The notes under the pieces: generated by a model
The model's database searches: none
Told to the model about the DNA's origin: nothing
The model's input: only the letters and a program-made list of their open reading frames with translations
Translations under genes and position numbers: made by a program
Shown here: positions 12,511 to 24,200 of the stretch, in pieces
Layout of the letters: every line of letters starts with the position of its first letter
How positions within the stretch are numbered: position 1 is the first letter of the stretch
Assembly (NCBI GenBank): GCA_003640385.1
Contig: RCAB01000062.1
Location: forward strand, 1-64,000
Length of the DNA: 64,000 bases
Direction: 5' to 3'
DNA from: Setaria digitata
Lineage: Eukaryota; Nematoda; Chromadorea; Rhabditida; Setariidae

Positions 12511-15500
12511 TCAAAGCTGAGACAAAATATCCTCTCGACGTCGTTTACGTTCTGACTCAAGTTCTTGAAAAAACTGGTCAATATCTTCTTTCTTAACTTC
12601 CCTTCCTTCATCCGCCAATCGTTTTAAATGATTTCCCAATTTCTGTTTCATTTCTTCGTATCCTGGAAAAAGGGTTTAAAAATAATCAGTGGAAAGCAAC
12701 AAAAAGTTGAATATAAATTTAAATTTACGTAACTATGCGAAGGAAACATTCTCATCTCATTCACCTTTGAAAAGTGTTATCGCCCCTTCACGACCAGCCA
12801 CATCAATTAGTGCGTCTGTCATAATCCGATCGTTATCTTTCAATTTATTACCACCTTTACTACTATGCGACTCGACAAACGTCTGCATACAGTCAGTGAG
12901 ATCAGTTAAAAACTGGAGATTATTGTCCTCGTAGAAATTCTGGAAGTATTTTCAAATTTAACTACGATAATAATGGAAATGTGAAGTGGGTTGGCCCACA
13001 AAATATAATTTGTCTGTCAAAATAAAAAAAAAAAAAAAAATATAAATCTGACTGGAAGATAGTGTACTGTATGCCTCATGGCTCACTAAACATTTCAGTA
13101 TTTACGGTTTATATTTCAAGATATATGGGTAAGGTACAGCAAGTAAAATGAGGTAGGCAGTCACTAAATCAATGTAGAGCTTTCTATTAAAAGGCGTAAT
13201 TAAGTACAGGAAAACTGTTAATAAAAGGTCTTCTTCTTGTATAAAAAGTCGACTTTTGCTCTAAAAAAAATTCCACTCGCATTCTAAATTACTCTGCAAA
13301 ATTTATGTTGAACCTACCGAACATGTTTTGCACTGACACAAACGATTTCGCCATTTATATGAGTTGAAAAATAGAGAACACGGCTTATTGTTTTGATTTG
13401 CTTTAGCTTTCCCTTCAAGCCATTTCAGCTTACATAATTTATCACCTTCACATATATCTTCGTAAGTTCCATCAGCATACAGTAGCAGGAACGTAAAACG
13501 CGTGACACAATTTCGACAAATAACTTCTTCCACTTCATTTATATCAACGCTATCAGGTGTTTCCTCCAAATGCTACAAAAAATTGAGGTACTGATGGACC
13601 TGTTATAATTTGCAAAAATAGAGCACGAAAACTATGAATTGTATGTACTATATGCATTCTTTTATCATAAATCAAAAAAAAAAAGGTTTAAAAATGATAA
13701 GCAAAAAAGTTATTTGAAAGAATTTACCATAAATCTCTACCTGCAAATGAAACCAGTCCTCACATACAATGCACTGGAGCATTTCGGAGTCCTTGTATTC
13801 TTCGCATGGATAAGGTCGATTGCAAGTGCAGTAAAGGCCATCAAAATTATGATTGTAGTTATTCCGTTCATTCAGTGGTTTCTTTTCCTCGAAAAAAAAA
13901 AGAAAATAAAAGAAGAGAAAGGCATAACGGATCTTACAACAAATTAAGATTTCATGGAATAATTTGAAATTTTGATTTAATATGTATGGAATTTACAGCA
14001 AATAATATCAATCTCGTGAAAAGCAAGTTGATGTCCAATTATAAAGCTAATAATAAATACATGCTGAATGGTTTAATCCGTTCTCAACTATCGCTGAATT
14101 TCTGGAACTTCAGTGTTACTCTAATATTGTCTGAATGCTACAATTGCCGAATTTAGGCGAAATTTATATGTGGAATTTCATGTAGAGACAAGAAGAACTT
14201 AATCAGAGAATGCAGTTGAACAGAACCATTCGCTAGCCTACTTAAGTTATCTCGTCAAAAACTGTATTTATATTGAATCTCTTACTTTGTAAAGTGAGCA
14301 AGCATTTTTGAATTTAGAATTCCCGCAGTCGCAGCAAAAGTTTCGCTTTGTGTATAATTCAACGAGTTCGTGACCATCGTGACAGTTAACGCTGCATGCA
14401 TAGCATAGTGCTGCAGGTCCTGTAGTACTTGTACAGTCACGGCAGGAATACAGCGGTTGTCGTGGTTTATATCCCTACAATTTTTCCAAATTAAAATAAC
14501 TAAAAATAGCAAAATATCGTATCATTCAGAATTTAACAAAAGGTATAATTCAGGAAATCCAAAACTCTGGTTATCGAAATTATTAAAAGGTAATCCAATC
14601 ATCGATAGCAGATATATGTCACAATATACAACTTTGAAGAACAAAATACTAAATCGAATTTTACTCTAAAGTTTAATAATGAAGTCAATTCTTGCAGAAT
14701 GTAAGTAGAATTTTAACTTCACTTATAAATACACTACCTCCGCATATGTGCAAACATTAGCATTAGCTCCTCCAAGCAGAGCTTCAGCTTCAGCTTCAAG
14801 CTCTTCATGTGCTTCAATGACTTCACTTAATGTTACTAATGGATCATCTGGTACACTGCAAAATGAATAAATTAATGAAACAGGTGACATTACCCGTTTA
14901 TATCCAGTTATCTCAATTGACAATATTTTCTCTACTTATTACTTGCAATAAATAACTTTTTTTAAAAGTTAATTTAAACAAGCAGATTTTAATACTTTAT
15001 ATAACATTTATTATCGAAACTATCAGTATGTAATTCAGCGCATGATCCACAGATACGGATGGTAAAGTGTAGTAGCTAAATAAATTGGAAGAGGTTTGCG
15101 TCGACATCATTTCCTACGGCACAGTATTTCTAATAAACATTTGACTAACTAATTATTATTAGCTTTTATATCAATTAAATCAAATGCTTACGTATCAGAC
15201 AGATCTAAAAATTAGTACAGTAGTTTAAAGCATCCATATATTGAAAACGTCTACATTTGTATTCTTCAATTTGACTTAATTCGTTTTCGAATCAAGCCAA
15301 CTTGTAAAAGCATCCAGATAACGATGGATTCCTTTTCATCTTCCTATTTCCATCAAANTTGTATTCTTCAATTTGACTTAATTCGTTTTCGAATCAAGCC
15401 AACTTGGTAAAAGCATCCAGATAACGATGGATTCCTTTTCATCTTCCTATTTCCATCAAATACAAATTTTTTTACTCCCACCAATTAAATAAATGATGTT

Positions 15501-15699
15501 TTGAAAAATTACGAAAAGGAAATGTGCGACAATTGGTATTAGAATCCAGGAAGAACTTAATATAAGTATTTAAATTTGATAAATAATAAAATAAGAAATA
15601 CACGTACTCGGCAGAATTTTCTATTTCGGCACTACTTTGATGATATTCAATGTCACTTTTAGCTTCGTTAGCATCGTCTGCTGGCGTACCGTCTTCCAT
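12511..15699 (-). CDS. UBR7: UBR7-type E3 ubiquitin ligase (UBR box + PHD-like finger), 7 exons
   Basis: UBR7 is a nuclear UBR-box/PHD protein linked to histone H2B monoubiquitination (family knowledge). Minus-strand exons: 15699-15608, 14855-14738, 14474-14286, 13887-13741, 13572-13318, 12939-12765, 12662-12511, all in phase, 375 residues (human 425). Exon 2 has the acidic start TLSEVIEAHEELEAEAEALL. Exon 3 is the UBR box, with YSCRDC, CYACSVNCHDGHELVELYT and NFCCDCGNSKFKN. Exons 4-5 form the PHD-like finger: LYCTCNRPY, QCIVCEDWFH, then VICRNC. Exon 5 also holds YKWRNRLCQC. The C-terminus LKRLADEGREVKKEDI is nearly identical to the human tail. Exon 1 starts at an ATG preceded by GTG. Intron 1 contains the assembly duplication around the N at 15358, which does not touch coding sequence. 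Exon 4 uses a TTTCGAG acceptor. Confidence 0.93.
15257..15460. repeat. Direct duplication flanking a single N, probable assembly artefact
   Basis: Bases 15257-15357 recur at 15359-15460 with one extra G, separated by N at 15358. Near-identical copies directly abutting a lone N look like an unmerged contig overlap. It lies inside UBR7 intron 1. Confidence 0.9.
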
Positions 15700-17254
15700 C
15701 ACCCTTAATTAAACATTATAGTTAATTACCATCAAATAACCAAGTAACCTGTAAATCAGTGAACTGAAACTGAGTTTTTTCCAAACCATCTTTTACATAT
15801 ATTTTCCTCGGATAATGACAAAGGTTTCAGAAAAAAATTCATTTTTAGATTAGATTTAAAATCAATATTTTAATACTAGTAAAAATAAAAAATTAATATC
15901 CCTTTCCACATTCCCTGAACATTTCAAGGGTAAAAAATTCAAACCGAAATTAGACCTTTGAAGGTAAACAATTGAGTTAGAGTTATAATTTTAATTCAAA
16001 TGTGCGGAAAGTGAAATGAATTTGAAATTTTTACTGTAAGAAAGTTCGGCCAAGTCTAAAATTCAAGCAAGGACTTAAACATTTCAATACAAAACATTGA
16101 ACTCTGACATGGGATTCACACTAGTGAAGCAAAACGCCTAATCAACGGCCGAGCCGTCATATTGAATCGGCGAGGTAAATAGAGACGAAGGACGAAAGAG
16201 TGGCAGGGAAGAGGTGGTGTGACAGGTGGGTGACGTGATTATTATGGGTAGGTACAGGTAGTGATAGGTGGGCAGGTTCCGACAAGTTTGGCAGGAATTT
16301 CTGTAAAGTGTTTTTAGCAGAATTGTTACGAATTGCTTTCGAAATTCAAAATCTTCTCAACTATGTGGAATAATGTGATTTTAGTGCTAGGTCATTTTGC
16401 GAATAATACCTTAATACACGTATATGGAAAGTGCATATGATGTATTTAATGCATTTAATGACATATTAAGCATTCAATTTATAATGTAATGTATTTAGCT
16501 TCATTTATTTTCCATATATATGTATATATACATAAATATGGAAAATGAATGAAATTGAGTTTTATTTTATTTCATGAAAAACATTTTCTTATAAAGGTAA
16601 ATGGTAAATAGCACGACGACTATACTCTAGCGATAGCAGTTGCAGTGTGCAACTTTTGGGTAATTTAAAGTTCATTGTTTTAACATCTTTTGCAAAATTT
16701 TTTAAACATGATTGAATCTTACTCTTTTTCCATCTATGGCAGACCATTAATTTTCACACATATGCATTGATTCTTAGTTGCTTAATTTATTGGTTTCAAG
16801 GTGCCGCCTGCTAAATGATTGAGCATTCTGTTCCCCGTTAAATAACACTAACCATAAGCAAAATTTTGCAAAAGTAATAAGGGATTCTATAAGAATTGGA
16901 AGAGAACTGATCATCCATTTATATTAGTCTTTTCGGAGTTTGATTCATTTAAATTAAATTTGATTTTCTTACGATTTTGTTAATTTAATTTTAATCGACT
17001 TTTTTGTTTTATTAGACAACTTACTGCTATTCATTTGCTAATTTATCGTAGTTCATTATACTTCTTTAACTGCATATTCTTATATTTAATTTATCTTATT
17101 TGAAATTGGGACATGAATATATAATCAGTGTTTTGTTAGTTCAGAATTTTCAAAAGTTTAGGATTTTAGTGTTATTTGTATAATTTGAAGAAATGGGTGA
17201 TTGGACAGTGGCTATTTTTGCGATGTATTGATAAAGAAATTGCGTTTGAGCAGA
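15700..17254. other. Divergent intergenic region, UBR7 (-) / ZDHHC (+)
   Basis: Shared 5' flank of two divergent genes. Bases 16140-16290 are unusually G-rich on the plus strand for this window (repeated AGGTGGG, GGTAGG and AGGTA words), a plausible promoter core. A near-perfect A+T palindrome lies at 16501-16552. No gene was recognised. Confidence 0.5.
16501..16552. repeat. Inverted repeat / palindrome in divergent promoter region
   Basis: TCATTTATTTTCCATATATA at the left is mirrored by ATATGGAAAATGAATGA at the right around a TATATATA centre. It could be a hairpin or cruciform. Confidence 0.7.
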
Positions 17255-19566
17255 ATGGATGATAAGACGCGATTTTGCGGCCTGTCTTGGTGTGTGCGTG
17301 ATACATGCGGTTTGACGTGTGCCGTTTTCACGTGGTAATTCATTTAATGTGAATTTTCCATTAAACATTTTCACGATCTAATGAATTGACGAACACTTTT
17401 TCCTTCTTTTTTCTGATATTTTTATGAGTTTTACTATTGGGTAAAATAAAGCTAAAATATTCAACTTATTTCTTCTTCTTGACAAATTTATTCCCGTGTT
17501 TTGGAACTTTTTTTCCGTGCATTCTTGAAATTAGAACCCTACTTCGTAACAAGTTGTTGATTCTAGCTTGGTCGTTTAATTTATAAATAAGTTAATACGT
17601 TGATGATAAGGTTTCAACACTGAAATTTTTGAAAAGATAAAAAGGAATACTAGTGTGCAAAGTTCAATAAACTGAAAAAATTCAAAAGTGACCGAAATTG
17701 ACAATGAGCTAGAATTGTAGATAAGAAAAATTTGGGAAGAAGGAGTAAAAAGAGATACACCAGGCTTAAGATTTTATATTATTTTCTTTTTTATTTTACA
17801 GGTTACTCATCTTGTATGGAGAATTTTGTGTGCTGACAGTAATGATGGCGTCATGGTCCAAGCATGCTGTCCATCAAACATTTCATGCTATAATTTTCCA
17901 TATTCTTGCGTGCTTAGCATTCGCATCGCATCTTAGAACGATGTTCACTGATCCTGGTGCTGTGCCGAAAGGTAATGCTACCGATGAATATATCCAGCGA
18001 TTACAATTCACGCGAAAAAGTGTCATCTACAAATGCTCGAAATGGTTAATTCAAGTTTTTCTTTTATACTCAATTTTCTATAAAATGTGGAAGTTATGTA
18101 CACGCTTTCTAGGAGACTGGTTGCAGCCATTACATTTGTGTGATACTTTGGTTGCTTTTTAATTGTGGTGGGTGACAGTAATAAATTTCCAATATTACAT
18201 AACATATGCGCTGCTTATAAATCGAGGCTTGAAATTTTATTCTTTATTCTACATCAAGAAGTAGTTAATTTTATTCTGAAAGAATGATAATTCTGTAGTT
18301 GATTGTTATAGTAGCAGTGTGAAGCCTGAACGAGCACATCATTGTAGCGTTTGTGGAAGATGTGTTAGACGAATGGATCATCACTGTCCATGGGTTAACA
18401 ACTGCGTTGGTGAAGGGAATCAAAAGTATTTCGTATTGTTCACGGTATCAGTCTTTTTGTAGCAATAATGGAAAAATTAGGCTGAGATGATAAAGATGAG
18501 AAAAATTTTCCAGATAATTTCACCTCACAATACAGGTGTAAGAATGATATGAGCAAAATTTCCTGCTGAATTTTTTCTCATTTATTTCAGGCTCTGTTTT
18601 CATTTCATTCGCAGCATTTTCGTCATGATGATCCATTTCAGTTACTTATTTTTTGATGACTGGGATGACGGGTGTAGGAAAGTGGATGAGGTCATTATTC
18701 ACTACGCAGATAGTCTGAGCACTGAACGATTAGGTCTGTTGGAAGCGCAACAACTGTAATTTATAGTACTTTATTTTTTTTTTACTAACATTTTAAAATG
18801 TTTTAAAAAGAGATGTTCATTACAGATGTATATAGCGTTGTTATCGACACATGCCGTGTACTGGGGAATTTGGCAATTCGTTTTTTGTGTTAGTGGTGAT
18901 TGGCAAAATTGTTCGTTGTTTGGACCGCCGGTTACAGCAATTTTACTTGTGTTTCTGCTATTCGAAGCTATTCTTTTCGCAATATTCACACTTATTATGT
19001 TCGGAACTCAGCTTAATTCTATTTGTAACGATCAGACAAGTATCGAATCACTCAAAAATGAACAATACCATTCCGGTATGTGAATCCGTGTAAATAGCAG
19101 GATATTTGAAAGAACAAATTTTCATCATCCTGTATGTTATATGTTAAGGTTTTGATAGTGGCACTAGTCCGTTAGTTCATTATTGATTTCTTTCGGATAA
19201 AACATCGTGATATATTTGAAGATTGAGAATGTTTCAGTGTGCTGCATCTATTTTATAGGTTATAATAAAGTTATGTGGTAGTTCGATTGAATAGACGTTT
19301 GCCGTGAAGGAGTTCAAAAACTTCGGTACTTCAAACAATTAGTTAAAGATATCACTGTCGATATGGTAGTGGGTTCTTTAAGCGTATTAAAATATGAGCC
19401 TCTTTTTTAAATTTTGATTTATACAGTTTAATCGAACATAAATTTTTCAGGACCAGATGGCTGGAAAAATTTACAAATGATCTTTGGTGGCCCATTTTCA
19501 CTGCAGTGGTTTAGTCCATTTGCAGCTCCTCATGTCACTAAGTTGACCTTTGAATATTCCGTCTGA
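17255..19566 (+). CDS. ZDHHC3/7: DHHC palmitoyltransferase, ZDHHC3/ZDHHC7 (GODZ) type, 5 exons
   Basis: Golgi-type protein S-acyltransferase. Exons: 17255-17334, 17802-18044, 18312-18444, 18826-19075, 19451-19566, in phase, 273 residues (human ZDHHC3 299). Exon 1 gives the short cytosolic start with [16 protein letters not shown]; an upstream in-frame TGA fixes this ATG. TM1-TM2 lie in exon 2, ending with the DPG motif in [17 protein letters not shown]. Exon 3 carries the cysteine-rich catalytic domain: [16 protein letters not shown], then [19 protein letters not shown], with an intact DHHC catalytic cysteine. Exon 4 has TM3-TM4 and [17 protein letters not shown], equivalent to the TTxE region. 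Exon 5 ends [16 protein letters not shown]. The match extends along the whole chain, so assignment to the DHHC3/7 branch is firm, though which vertebrate paralogue is not decidable. Part of intron 2 and the start of exon 3 are duplicated into GPAA1. Confidence 0.94.
18144..18330 (+). repeat. 187-bp direct duplication, copy A (ZDHHC intron 2 / exon 3 start)
   Basis: Identical to 22489-22675 apart from two substitutions near the 3' end, at a constant offset of 4345. Copy A contains the last 168 bases of ZDHHC intron 2, the functional GTTATAG acceptor and the first 19 bases of exon 3, so it is the likely source copy. Confidence 0.95.
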
Positions 19567-21255
19567 AAAGAGAAATTATTGTTTCATAATATTAATATTT
19601 ATTCTTATCACAAATCGTTTTGTAAAACTTTTGGAACATTTCGAATGGTGACTTCCAAAATGTTATTACTATTTTGATATTTTGCTTCGGACCTAAGTTT
19701 CATGGTTCCTCTTGCTATTGTATTACCCAGAGGTAAATATTATCTTAAAAATGTGCTTCAAGAAGTTATACAAAACGATTTGATTTACTTGTGTATTATC
19801 AGTTGTAATTCATGCTGTATTGATTCATTTGATTGTAAGAATTATCGCTTACATTTGTTTTTATAAAAGTTTAAATAACTCCAATTTTTTGTCACTGTTG
19901 CTGCTGTTATTCTTTGCTGGTCTCGCTCTAGATGGCAATCATTTTGAATTTTTTTCGATATTTCCCTTTGATTTGTAGATGTTTTATTACTTTAGTCTTA
20001 TATCGACGTCCACCTTATATAGTTCAAAGTCATTGTTTGAAGCTATTTTGCCTTTGTTTTGTAGCTGTTGGCAGTTTGAACAGTTACGAAGAATTGTATT
20101 CCTATTTCTTATCCTCAGTTCTCTTGAGTAGTAGTGGATGGATGTTATTATTGCTGCTTTTCTTTCATTTTTCCCTGCCAATTGTAAGATGAGCATTTAG
20201 CAATTTTTATTTAATTTTATTGGCGTGTCCAAAACTTTTGCGAAATTCTTGCAAAGTTTTTTGGCATAATTACATATCTTCACCTCTTTAAATGACAGAG
20301 TTATTCGCCAATAAAAGACTAGATTTGGTTTTAATTGAGCTTAAAAGATTTCCATTAATACCTACTTTAATTATTTTAGCCATTGTTTAAAGTTGTTATC
20401 TCAGATACAAGTTTCTGGACTCTCTGATGCTAAGTAGTTTATTGTTTCAAGTTTTTAATCGTTAACGTCTAAAAGTAACACTGTTTATTATAGTATTGCT
20501 CAAATTAGATAAAATAACCTATATGGAATGAAAATGCTTAAAGAATGCTAACGAAATCAGTATGGCCATTACCGTTCTTTCTTTCATGTAAGAGTTGTAA
20601 ATATAATTTTTACCAAAACATTCATAGATGTAAAAGTTGTGTATTTTTTGTCTCAGTTATACAAACATGTCGAATTTATAGACAACGAATATTGATAATG
20701 CACTGCTTTGAACTTAATAAAGTTTAGTGTATTTCAAAAATTTTGCTCAAATTAGTATGCTGTATACAAAATAATTCTGAGTAACCATGCATGGATGGAA
20801 GATGAAGTCGAGAAATTTTTTATTGCAGTGAGAAATATTTGGATTCTAAAGACGGTTGCGAAACTTTATTCTTGAGTTTTGAGTTGAATGAGTTCCCTAC
20901 TGGGAATGATTACTTGTTTAAAAGTCTTGGACATATGTTCTCTTCTGTTTTTTCCTTTTTCTTCCTTTCCTTTCATAATTGCTCTTCCAGTTGGGCCGAA
21001 ATTCAGCAAAGTGGAACAGATTTCACTATGTTTGGGAGAGAAGGTTTCCCGCAACTGATTGATTCAAATGTCATAAGTGATATTTGTATGGATTGAAGTG
21101 ACTAGTAGATTATGTTTAAAACACAAGTACCATTTAATGATCGTAACAATCATAGTTTTCAAATCCCTGGAACTTTGTAAGGTCAGTATCATGTCATTAT
21201 TAATCATAATTTATAATTTCAGGCTTTTATTTGTCAAAAGTTCTAATTGACGGCC
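19567..21255. other. Intergenic, ZDHHC to GPAA1
   Basis: A+T-rich spacer between two same-strand genes. TAATTTCAG ending at 21222 is a good acceptor 33 bases before the GPAA1 ATG and is probably its trans-splice site. An open frame at 20839-21096, with a coding-like end after CTCTTCCAG at about 20990, has no recognised homologue and is not called. Confidence 0.5.
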
Positions 21256-24200
21256 ATGCGTTTATTGTCGCAATCGATAGGCAAGCCACCAGTTATCATC
21301 GAGAAAATGGTGTCGAAATGGTTGAAAATTTGTGTTCTAAGTGAGTTAATAGGGGTAATATATATATGTTTTATTATACAACCGGAATACAATGAACGGA
21401 CGAAAGTTTCCGAAAATGCATTACTTCCGGCACTTGTTACCGAACGATTCAGCTATCATCAACGAATTTCGAATTTCCTCAAGGAACTTCGTGCTGAACG
21501 GTATTATGCTTTTGAACTCTGATTACAGCAGTTAATTCATTTAATTCATTTTCTCAACCATAGTGTTGTAATATGCTAGGCATGATTTTTTTTTTAATTT
21601 GTTATTGATAATAGCAATGATTAACAAATGCTCTAGTTTTTGAAAGTTGGAATTAGAACAGGACAAAATTAACTCGAGAAATTTTAAATTAAAAGCAAAG
21701 GTAGTTGATAAAATAATGCATTTCTTAGACTTATTAAATTAAATATTTCAAATTAGCATAAAGCAGAGCACTGACAAATTAATCATTTACAAAGCAATTG
21801 TTAGTATTACTACCATATACAGAATTATTAAACTGTTTTCTTTTGCAGTGATATTTCTGATTATATTGAAAAGCAGCTCCTAGCTTACGGTATTATGACG
21901 CAGACATTGCGATTTTCAGTTACTCTTCCTGGCTTTGTGTGTTTTTTTTTTTTTTTTTTGTGGAAATCATCATTTTATTTGTTCGCTGTAATCTCATTTA
22001 TAAACATTTATAGAGAACCGAAATAGCCTAGTTGGACTAGGTTGTAATGGACGGAATGTCTTTAGTTTATATCGGCCTAAATCAGTTTATGTTAGAGTAT
22101 TTTGTTCTTTTGATTTGACAACTGGTCGATCGTAAGGACTTCTTCTTGCTGTAATGGTTCATGATGTCACTCATTATACTTGACACTGTTTCTAACTAGA
22201 AGCATTCTGTCGGGAACATAAGAAACGCATAAAACCCCCATTGTAATAAAAGAATGGTTTATAAAAGAGAATTGGATGTAATATTTTCAAAGTTTTCAGT
22301 TATTTATTACGAGAAAAATTCAAAATTGTCCGAAAATCCTTTCACTTAATAGAGAAGACTTCATTTCGTCTTATAGTATTGCTCGTGGTATTTCCGCTCT
22401 GGAAATACATATATGAAAAATGATTTTGCTTGAAAACTTCCATGCGACTATTTTCAAACAACTCTCTTTAAGATTTTTTTTTTTTTTTTACTTTGGTTGC
22501 TTTTTAATTGTGGTGGGTGACAGTAATAAATTTCCAATATTACATAACATATGCGCTGCTTATAAATCGAGGCTTGAAATTTTATTCTTTATTCTACATC
22601 AAGAAGTAGTTAATTTTATTCTGAAAGAATGATAATTCAGTATTTGATTGTTATAGTAGCAGTGTGAAGCCTGAAGTGAAATCACATTTCTTAAGACTAG
22701 TTCATTTTTTCAGAATCAATCCGGAATGAATGTCATTGGCGTTGTTCGCTCAAGCCGTTCGTCGTCAACTGAGGCAATGCTGGTGGCTGTGTCGATGACC
22801 GAAAAAAGCCTGGAAGCATTGGCTGTAACACTTGCATTAGCAACTTTTTGTCGAGGTATTTTTTCCTAATTTCTTAAAACAAATTAGTCATTTCAAGGAT
22901 GAAGCAGATTGTCATTAAATCTTGTGAAGTTTTCTTGAGATTTATTAATTTTTTTCAGAGCAAATCTACTGGGCTCGTGATATTCACTTCATCTTTGTGG
23001 ACAAAGGCCTAGCTGGAATGACAGCATATCTAGCGGAGTACCATGAACATCGAAATTTATTCCTGCAATCCGAAAAATTGTCTTTTCATAGTGGAGCGAT
23101 CATTGGTGCTTTCGCAATAAAAGTGGAAGGTTCAGCATTTGACACAATGAACATTGAACATAACATGGTCAATGGGTTGTTGCCAAATTTAGATTTAATT
23201 AATTTGATGGCAAAATTGGCGGATAAGTTTGGCTTAGTTCCCGAAGTTTTCAATCAAGGATATCAAGGATCGTGGTGGGATTTAATTGACACAACGAGTA
23301 AAGCTATGCTTAGTCAGGTACTTCTTCCTTCAGGCTTGCTTATGTAAACTGAATATAATCTTTGAGGGTTTCTTGTGTTCTGTTGGATATGTTCCTGAAG
23401 CTATTTTCGTTCCACAGGCACCAATAGGTTCTGGAATTTTCGATTAGTTTTCAGATTAATGTAAATCTTTTTCTGATCTTCAAAATTCTGTTTCAGGCAT
23501 TCAACGAGAGAGAAGGATTGCATAGTATTTTTGGACCATATGGAATACAGGCAGTTACTATACACGCTAAAAGTGTTGTGGAAGGACATACATCGCTAAC
23601 AGATTTAGGTCGAATATGTGAAGGAGCATTAAGGTTTATTTCTGATATTTGATTTTAATTTATTATTTATGCTGAAGGCAACTTTAAAAGATTTCATTTT
23701 TTTTCATTCATTTAAATTTTCAATCAGTGTAAATGGAATGTAAGCAGAATATTCTCTTTGCCCTTCAATACTCTTATATTAAAAGTCGGATTTTTAAAAG
23801 TATAACACTTCTATTAAAAGTTCAGTTATATTGAAAATTGTGCTTAGATGTTGGTTTGGTTCTGTTATTGCAAAGCTAAGTCTTCCATGTTAATTTCTTA
23901 ATAAGAAAAGAAAACATGAAAGTATTTGCTGTGACTGCTTAGCTTAGTTTCTTTTCTAGATTTAAGCATAGCTAGTATTCCAATCATCTTTTTTTTTTTT
24001 TTTTTTTTTTTTTCACTGTGGTGCCACTTTTTTTGATCCGTTATGTTAAACGAAAGCAGCAAAGTGTAGATTGCGCTTTTTATGAATTTCAATCATTATT
24101 TGAGTATATCGCCGAATTAAGTAACTTTATAAGAAAATCGTGTGTTCCAGCGTCCGCTACAATATTTCTGCACTAAACTCTATTGTTTTTTGAATTTTTA

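Noticed and set aside
20839..21096. Open frame before GPAA1 with a coding-like end (SSWAEIQQSGTDFTMFGREG)
   Set aside because: No homologue recognised and no in-phase join to ZDHHC or GPAA1 exons, so not called as a gene.
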